Shown here piece by piece: positions 56,677 to 64,000 of a stretch of 64,000 nucleotides of DNA. Where the stretch lies: contig OX442417.1 in assembly GCA_949361645.1 (NCBI GenBank), positions 14,435,954 to 14,499,953 on the forward strand. The letters run 5' to 3'. Under the pieces are notes generated by a model. It ran no database searches and had not been told where the DNA came from. It saw only the letters and a program-made list of their open reading frames with translations. Numbering within the stretch: the stretch's first letter is position 1; every line of letters starts with the position of its first letter. A program made the position numbers and the translations under genes. The DNA comes from Spongilla lacustris. Its lineage: Eukaryota > Porifera > Demospongiae > Spongillida > Spongillidae.

Positions 56677-58930
56677 ATGTGTGCATGTGTGTGCATGTGT
56701 GTGCATGTGTGTGCGTGTGTGTGTGTGTGTGTGTGCGTGTGCGTGTATATGTTATTGATGGTAGAGTCTCTGTTTTAAAAACCACAGGACTATTGTTATG
56801 GGAGGATTGACTTCATTTTTGGTTACAAGCCTCCAGCTAAGTTTCAGATGTGTATTTTTCATAGAGTTGTCGTTGCATCATGATCAGGTTGTGATTGAGC
56901 CATGTAGCTAGTTCAATATCATAATGTTTGTTATTGCATATGCTTTAAGGCCCTCTTATTTTAAGTGACTCATGTCTTTATGTCATGATGTGCTTATCAA
57001 CTCAATTGTGTCAAACTTTCAGCTAGATTTTAAAATGCCATTTTATAAGAGAAGGAATGCATCATGTAGCAAGTTCGCATTTCATAGTTGGGGTAGATTC
57101 TCTTATTTTGTTATGTGAGCTTTCAATCCCTGACGAGTAAAGTAATATTTGCACAAAACGATTGTGCATGCTGCTGAGGTATGAAAACTGCTGTGTTAAA
57201 TGAGGGTGTGCTTTCATTGAAAATGTAAAGTTTTGAGCTTCAAGCTGTGTGTTGCTGTACATGTAAGTTTTAGCTAGATGGATGGGGAAGGTTGCTTCCA
57301 TATCATAGTGTGGGCTGTTCTTTATATCAAGCTGCTTAAAAAAATTCCTCTTGTAATGTTAGGGAATTTACTTTCATTTTTAAGCATGGCAAATAGTATA
57401 AGTCTCCAGCAAGATTTTAGATCATTTATTTTAAGAGAAGGTACTCTTTATTTTCAATTCCCACCCCAGATCCTTTTTTGGTGCTTATGAATGGATGGGC
57501 TCTCTTCTTCTTAAATGCACGACTCAGACGAGCCTTGTTGTGATATGAAGGAGTGTTTTCACTACAAAATAAAAAGTAGATAATGTTACAAGCCAGCAGT
57601 TAGGTTCACAATGCTTGGATTTAAGAGCGGTGCATGACTAGCCCGTTAGCTACTTCCAGGTTATGGGCATCATATTTTTATGTGCTTTCATTTCATGGCA
57701 TTGAGTGATGTAATATGTTGCATAAGGTAAATGGGCATGTTGTTAAAATATTTGTTTAAGGGTAATATGTAATATTTCTTTTTAAAAGAGAAGCCTAGGT
57801 TTTACATGGTTGTGAAGAAAAGAGGTGTGCTTTGCATGATGATGTTATAGCCTCTTAGCTAGCTCCCAGATCACAATTTGTGCTTTTGTTTATGTTGAGA
57901 GTATGCTCTTTTATTTAGACATTCACGTTGTACATGTATGTTAGGGAGTGCTTTCATTTCAGAGTATATGTGTTGAGCCTCTAGCTAGGTGTTAGATGAT
58001 TTGGAATACTGCTGGGTTAAGAGGAGTGCTTTAGTTTGAATGCATCATGTTGCAATCCAATATCCCAGTCTGTTGCTTATGTATGAGTATTTATCTTATT
58101 TAAGTAGCATCCAGTTATGCAATGTTTCCCAAGGCGATATGCTGTTGAAGTACAATGTATGTGCTAAGAAAATCCCTGTGTTAAATAAGGGTGTGCTATT
58201 TATTGTAATAATGTGAGCTTCTAGCTTTAATTTGTGATTCCTTTTAAAAAATTACATGTAAATAGTAGTCTCTGCTTAAATTTATATCTTTATGTTTTAG
58301 ATGAGTGGGAAGTGCCATTTTAAGAGAGGGCGTGCTTTGATTCATCACGATGCCTACATGTATGTATGGGTGGACAATCTCTTCTTTAAGAGACTCCTGT
58401 TTTCAAGCATCACATTTTCGGATGATTAGATGCATCATGTTGTGAGGTACCTAGCTGGTTTCCAGATTATGTACATAAATGGCTGCTTTGCTTTAAGAGA
58501 CACTTGTGTGCATTCATTTCAAAGCTATCTGTAATAAAATTTTGAACTATGTGCTTAGAAAACCTCTGCATTAAATGACGGAGTGATAATTGGGAAGAAT
58601 GCTGTTTTAAGACAGCAGCTGCTTTAATGCATCCTGTTTTAGCCCCTAAGCTATTTACAGATATGATTAAGCTGGGGTTTAAGGTTTTATGTGATATGCA
58701 TGTTGCGTGTTCCAGTTTTCATAGTGAGGCTATGTGTGCAGGGGTAGATTCTCTGTTTTTTTTTTTTTTTTTTGGTTTTTTGTTATGTGAATATGTGCTT
58801 TCAATACAGACAGTAATTTAATCCTGTACTAATTGAGCAATTTACACATGCTGTTAAAGTTTGTGCTTGGAAGAGCTCTGTGTTAAGTTAGCCGAGCTTT
58901 TCATGATACAAATGCTCTAAGCTTAACTTA
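55260..58930 (+). repeat. old degenerate repeat field
   Basis: Two modules recur with drift. Module a is TTTTAGATGATTT...AAGAGAAG..GTGCTTT..TTTCAATGC, seen near 55518, 56026, 56189, 57028, 57407, 57985 and 58294. Module b is TGTGCTTAGAAAA.CTCTGTGTTAAATGAGGGTGTGCTTTCATT, seen near 56330, 56545, 57170, 58145, 58560 and 58860. Spacing is irregular (about 150-900 bp). A (GT)n microsatellite at 56614-56742 interrupts it. No coding potential. Confidence 0.65.
56614..56742 (+). repeat. (GT)n microsatellite
   Basis: A long GT run with GCATGT interruptions in its second half. Open frames of alternating Cys-Val (and His-Thr on the other strand) are artefacts. Confidence 0.97.
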
Positions 58931-60453
58931 GAGCTGTGTCCCTTTACCTCTTCTCACTTCTCTTCCCATCCCCCTTCTTTTTCCTACCTCCCCCTCTCTG
59001 CAGAAAATATCTGGACACACGAGCTGCGTTATTTGTCTGTGAAATTCACTTTTTATCATGCACATCATTGAAAAACACTTATGCATCATTCTCTAAATAA
59101 TAATGGCTGAAGTGTACTAGATTTATTTTCTTTTTTACAGGTATGAACTGAATTGAGATCTATAGATTTATCCAGTACCCTCATCTCTCTTATGTTCAGT
59201 TGACTATTACTGATGATATAATTATGTGTATATTTTTTATTTCTTTTCATTTTATTCTACTTCGTCTGCACTTGGTGTTCACACGATTTGATAATATTAA
59301 ACAACAGTGTTAATTGTTACAGAAGCTGCATGCATAGTTTACGATCTGTATGCGATCATTTTCGAACCAAATCATAACGGGAACAAGTAAAAATAGGAAC
59401 AACTTAATATAATACATATAACAAATTAGTTTTAGAATAAGGATCCCTGACCGATCGAAGAAAACAGTTAATTGTTACAGACTGAAGAAAACAGTTAATT
59501 GTTACTGAGCTGCTCATATCGTTGACGACCTGCAATCATTGGCTTTTGCTTTTCGAACCAAATGTGCCAGCCCTTACGTGAATGCTAGGGCCGGGTGGAA
59601 TATACATATACATGCATGTATTTAAAACCAGGGAATACGGTCCGGGGGGGAACTCAATTCCCTAGGGAATTGAGTCCGGTTACTTGGTTTTGCACAACCA
59701 GGGAACTCGGTCCGGGGGACCGTATTTCCTAGGGAGTTGGGTCCGGGGGGGACCGTATTCCCTAAGGGAATACGGTCCGCCGGACCGAAAATTGGGCCGG
59801 ACCGTATACCCTATGACACCGGTATATACAAGGGTCGGTCCTGCATTCAACATGCGCATGGAAGCTTGGGTGAAATTAGAGATATACACAAACTGCATGT
59901 GCTGTTCAGCCTTGCTACATCAAATGCCAAAAATGTTTCTCTCATGAATATGTGCATGCCAAATGATCATTGCGCTCGCGCGCATCCTATCAACTATAAT
60001 GATCAGTTTTATGATACCCCCAGCATGTGCTCAGAATGTGCACAGCCTCTCCTTAATTGAATTGTGGTGCATGGTGTTACTGAAAGGGTATATATTAGAT
60101 CATGTAATTGTAGTAGTAGGATGGTAGTATAGTAAATGTGTCACATTATTTCATGTACACTCTGAACATAGAGTGAATATACCGTATATAGGATTTCTGT
60201 CAACAGGAATCTTAGCATCTACATAGATGGAGTTTCGTATTCAAAACATACAAAAGGCAAGGAAATGCACAGGAGGTCTGCATGGGCTTGAGGTCGGCCT
60301 CTCTGTCATTTCAATATTCAGCATGCCGCACAGTAGTAGTCTTGTCCAACTATCCGAAGCAGCTAGTAGCTACACATACAGACAGACATGCATGCATGCA
60401 TGCAATGGTCAGGTTGATAGCACCTGTTCACAAAAAAGACCAACTGGATGAAC
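58931..60453. other. non-coding flank before the duplicated segment
   Basis: No gene seen. It contains the palindrome cluster at 59629-59820 and ends with a dispersed repeat (about 60409-60453, similar to 43450-43498) that directly abuts the duplicated exon sequence. Confidence 0.5.
59629..59820. repeat. cluster of GGTCCGG half-sites and palindromes
   Basis: CAGGGAATACGGTCCGG-type sequence occurs about five times in alternating orientation. 59652-59675 is a perfect 24-bp palindrome (ACTCAATTCCCT then its complement). 59750-59763 and 59765-59778 form 14-bp perfect arms (GGACCGTATTCCCT) around one base. Confidence 0.85.
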
Positions 60454-61300
60454 GTGCTCCACAGTCATCAACAGTACGGTGCAGATCACCAACATAACCA
60501 ACACAACATCCTTCTTCAGCGTGGCCAACCAGTTCATTGTCATCCAGATGAGCAACTTCTCCATTGACACTCCACCCGTGCTCCTCCTACCAACCACACC
60601 CATTCATGTCTCCCAGGGCGCTGTAGCCACGACGCAGCTGCAGTTCACTGACCGCGAAGGTGACACGGTGAACTTCTACCATGCTTCCCTGCCGGCATGG
60701 GGCAATGCCACCATCACCTTGGACGGCTACCTCACATACGTGCCCTGCACATACTGCTATGGCACTGACCTTCTCACCGTCTACATAAGGGAGCGTCAGT
60801 ACGGTTCTGTCACCCCCCTGTCCAGTATGGGAACTCTGAGCCTCACCATAGCAAACCAGTGGGACCCCTAGGATATTCCTGTACTCTAACCTTTTATCCA
60901 CGACCCATTCCATCTCTGCCAACACGACCACCTTCACCGTCATCGACAGCAATCGCACGGCAGCGACCACTGTCGCCCGTGTGGGGGCATACGACTTTGA
61001 CGGCTACATGGATGAGCTCTCGGTCATTTTCCAGAGTGGGTCCTACGGAGCTGCCTCGTATTCCATCTGGACCACCATGGTCAATACCCCTCAGTCCACC
61101 CCCGCATTCTGGGCCCCAGGCTCGGATGTTGCCTCGTTTGTAGGGTACATCACCTTTGTCGGATTTAACATAACCTACCGGCCCTACAACCCTCAGTTTG
61201 TGGGCACCGATGTGATACGAGTGCGTGTTAGGGACAGAGGTGGACTGCAAAGCGACTTTCTGAGCATCCAGGTGCAGGTGGTCATGGTGCCAGAACAATG

Positions 61301-62943
61301 CACAGTGGTTTAAGACCATGACATGGGGACAGGATATAATCGTCAGACTTTTTTTAATTTTATGGTTTTAAACTCCCTAAGCTATCATAATTTGTGCTCC
61401 AACTTCATATTAGGCCTAATATTGGCCCTGATAGTCAAGTGCAAAGTACTAAATTGAGGTAAATGTGTTCAACAGATGTATTTGTGTGTTACAAATTATT
61501 TTAAAATCACTGTGAGTGATTGAAAGTAAATAAAGTAGCCATATATTCTTAAAACCTTCTTACAGATACTGGTATAATTTTTGTACACATAGCTCGTCAC
61601 AGAACGTAAATTTAATTGGATTACACGGTTGCGCAATGTAATAAAATCACGTGCGACCGCCTAAGGGAACAAACGGGTGAAAAAGGGCGGCCCTCTCAAG
61701 CAAAGTAATGTAGTAAAAGCCTTCTGCTATTAAATGGCTACCTATTAACACGCGCCGCTTCTTGCCGCTTCAAAGTTTGGATTTTTAAAAACGCTATAAA
61801 CACAAGCAACTAACGATCCAAAATTGTTAATAATCACAACTTAACTTGCTTTTGTAATCATGGCCAACGACCGTAGCACTAGTATTAGCAATCAAGAAGT
61901 GTTTGAAAGGTACGTAATGAAGGTTAAAAGCAACGTGGAGGCAGCCAGACGATTTATGAACGATGAAGGAATAGTGGACGAGCCTATAGGTCTTGATCGA
62001 TGGGTTTATCGCTTTCGTCGTCTTAGGAGTAGATGGGCTAAATTAAGCAAACGGCAGTAGAGCGAAAGTACAAAGAAGGCATTTATGGAGTTTCAGCAAG
62101 AGAGGTTTTTTAAACCTGATGGTACCGATGAGCCAACTGCTGCTCATAGTTCAGATGAACATGAAGGAGATGAAGTGGAAGATATCAAAAAAGAACAAGA
62201 TGAAGCAAGTACCAGCACAATTACTCCACTCAATGCACTGAGCCCTCGTCATTCCCTATTGAAGGAGGAAGCAGAAATGCAAAAAATAACAACTACTCAA
62301 TTGTTAGGATACATGCTTCATAGGGAGAATTACATACAGGACAGGGCTGTAGCTGCAGTAGGTCTCAAGTTGTTCCGCAAGGAAATGGTTAGCAGAGAGA
62401 GAGATAAGTTTATAATTAGATGAGGCTCTATTTATGTTATCTACTTACAAGCTTGGTTGGACAGGGTATACTAGTCTTAGGCAGGAATTGAAAAAGTCGG
62501 AAAAACAGGCTGAATCAATTAGTTGCCTTTCACTTGAGGATAGCCTATTAGAATCCATCTTTCTGAACTGAAATACATTCATGATTATAAATTATGTTAG
62601 TTATCCAGTGTATTTTTGATTATAAAGTATAAAGAATCTTGATTTTTTGCCTTGAATTTAATTAACTATTCTGGGATAATTATTAAAATTAATTCCTACA
62701 TCATTTAGTACCTGTTTAGTGTAATATAAAATGCCATTAATACATATCAATTCATTACAATAATGGAATTTATATAAATCTGTTAAACTTGATTAATATG
62801 TCTTGATTTTATCGTATTAACTTTATTTAATAACTTATATTTATTTAATCACCTCATTATAAATCAGGATACAAACAAGTTGGTCATATTTGTATACTGT
62901 AATTTGAAAATGTCCTGGTCAGCCATGGTTTTAAACCACTGTG
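61301..62943 (+). mobile_element. 1643-bp transposon, CACAGTG termini, 5-bp duplication
   Basis: Left end CACAGTGGTTTAAGACCATG and right end (inverted) CACAGTGGTTTAAAACCATG differ at one of 20 positions. The target duplication is CAATG (61296-61300 and 62944-62948). The paralogous exon at 28691 on holds the uninterrupted site (AGAACAATGGCGTG), fixing the boundaries exactly. CACAGTG termini plus 5-bp duplications are the signature of Transib and RAG-related elements. No Transib/RAG1-like transposase is visible; the element encodes only the small product described separately, so it is non-autonomous or of another type. Confidence 0.85.
61860..62423 (+). pseudogene. small unknown protein inside the CACAGTG element
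   Basis: From ATG 61860 the frame reads 66 codons (SISNQEVFERYVMKVKSN, VEAARRFMNDEGI, LDRWVYRFRRLRSRWAKL) to a TAG at 62058, then stays open in the same frame (MEFQQERFFKPDG, an acidic stretch, ALSPRHSLLKEEAEM, NYIQDRAVAAVGLKLFRKEM) to 62423. Together this is about 187 codons with one internal stop. It is basic at first, then acidic, and probably largely helical. I do not recognise a family. An ancestral intact form may have been a DNA-binding or accessory protein of the element. Confidence 0.5.
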
Positions 62944-63309
62944 CAATGGCGTGTGTGCGGGGAGCAAGGGCGATCCCTAGTGTACCAACCTCACCGCGCG
63001 ACTAGTCAGCTTTGCTGGTTACAACTGTTCCTGTCCAGCCGGCTACACGGGCCAGTACTGCCAGGTTGCCCCAGTCCAGCAAGTCACACAAAGAGGTTGG
63101 TGTGCACATGTAGCTACCCACTTATCTGACCATTTGTGTACAGGGCTGTGGTGCTGGTAATGGAATGAATGAACTCTATTGCATGTACATGTACAAGGAC
63201 ACTAGATTCTCTTTTGATATGCAATGTAAACCAATGTAGTTCATAATCTATTTTAGTGATTAATTATCACCATTACATAGATGTATGTGGTTAGATATAA
63301 ATATCACAA

Positions 63310-63415
<106 letters not shown>

Positions 63416-63590
63416 TAGTCTGTCCACTTGGTGTCCTTCTGGTCACCTGTACTGGCAACCCCTGTGCTGGAGCCGTGTGCCCATCCAACCCTCTGGCGAC
63501 GTGTGTACCAAACTACTGCGGCAACTGCTTGCCCCAGTGGTACTGGAATGGAACCCAGGTCCAATGCTCAGGTGAGTCATGCAATGTATG

Positions 63591-64000
63591 TAGGGTGTGT
63601 AACCGGTTATCAGGTTATTCGGGTTATTCGGATATTCGCAAAAACCTATCCGTTCGAATAGTAATTTAGCATTACTCGGAAAAATCGATTATTGGATTTG
63701 TTCTATTCGAAATAACCGGTTTGTGAATCTCCATTCGGAGGTACTTAGGTATTCGTCGTCCGCATCGACAATTCGCCCATTATTCGAATACCTTTTTATG
63801 ACGATATCCGGATACGCGTTTACGATATTACATGTAATTACTTCTAATTGGTTAATTAACGTCACTGTTGTAACTATAATTATTATTTATATATACGTGG
63901 GGAGTAATTCGAACTAGCCAACAGATCTCCCTCTTCACGTGACATGACGACGGACAGCTCCAGCTACAAATCAAAGTTAGTTCGCTTAGTGCATTTCGAA
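63591..64000. mobile_element. hAT element start, runs off the window
   Basis: It begins TAGGGTGTGTAACCGG just inside the duplicated intron and continues with many TTCGAAATAACCGGTT/AATCGATT subterminal motifs, as in the element at 12990-14955. The duplicated-exon homology ends close to this point. The right end and any transposase are outside the window. Confidence 0.75.

Noticed and set aside
56552..56810. Cys-Val and His-Thr repeat frames
   Set aside because: Translation of a (GT)n microsatellite.

Overview
The window is eukaryotic and most likely from an invertebrate animal; a sponge is my best guess. The evidence is a many-exon extracellular protein with GT-AG introns, built of repeated modules ending in a [IV]D.[TS]PP linker, an AIG1/IMAP-type GTPase joined to a Death domain, a BEN-domain gene, many hAT, Tc1/mariner, Ty3/gypsy and RT-type relics, and pervasive simple repeats (poly-C/poly-G up to 39 nt, ACATGTACATGT palindromes, polypyrimidine satellites). 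The organism call is inference. A 200-N assembly gap lies at 42727-42926.

Layout. 1-8.9 kb is repeat-rich: a small inverted-repeat element, a near-perfect 60-bp-arm hairpin, a RING-finger gene fragment and a decayed hAT transposase (about 4.6-7.45 kb). From 8.94 to 29.43 kb runs one large gene on the + strand, open at both ends. I reconstructed 16 exons, and the junctions join in phase. It encodes about a dozen module repeats, a beta-rich region, a Cys-rich hinge, an EGF-like domain and a second short Cys-rich domain. It carries an in-frame TAG, a 1-nt frameshift and two small deletions, so it is either recently disabled, a defective allele, or affected by consensus errors. Its 7.2-kb intron (11.8-19.0 kb) is almost wholly one transposon (12305-18933) containing three further nested insertions.

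From 29.4 to 34 kb there is CTCGCG-rich DNA and a polypyrimidine satellite with a conserved spacer. 36.3-38.0 kb holds an intact 8-exon BEN-domain gene (397 aa), the only clearly undamaged gene here. 38.7-41.6 kb is a duplicated 21-bp minisatellite. Then follow a Tc1/mariner relic cut by the N gap, an RT relic (45.4-47.2 kb), an AIG1-Death gene with three frameshifts (48.7-49.7 kb), a Ty3/gypsy relic (51.6-53.4 kb) and an old degenerate repeat field (55.3-58.9 kb).

From 60.45 kb to 63.58 kb the last two exons of the large gene, with their intron, recur at roughly 4% divergence. This second copy is split by a 1643-bp element with CACAGTG-starting terminal inverted repeats and an exact 5-bp target duplication; the first copy supplies the empty site. 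A further hAT copy starts at 63591 and runs off the window.

The host genes appear functionally unrelated: extracellular matrix or surface, nuclear DNA binding, and immune-type GTPase. What ties the window together is repeated transposon invasion of introns and exons and partial duplication of the large gene.
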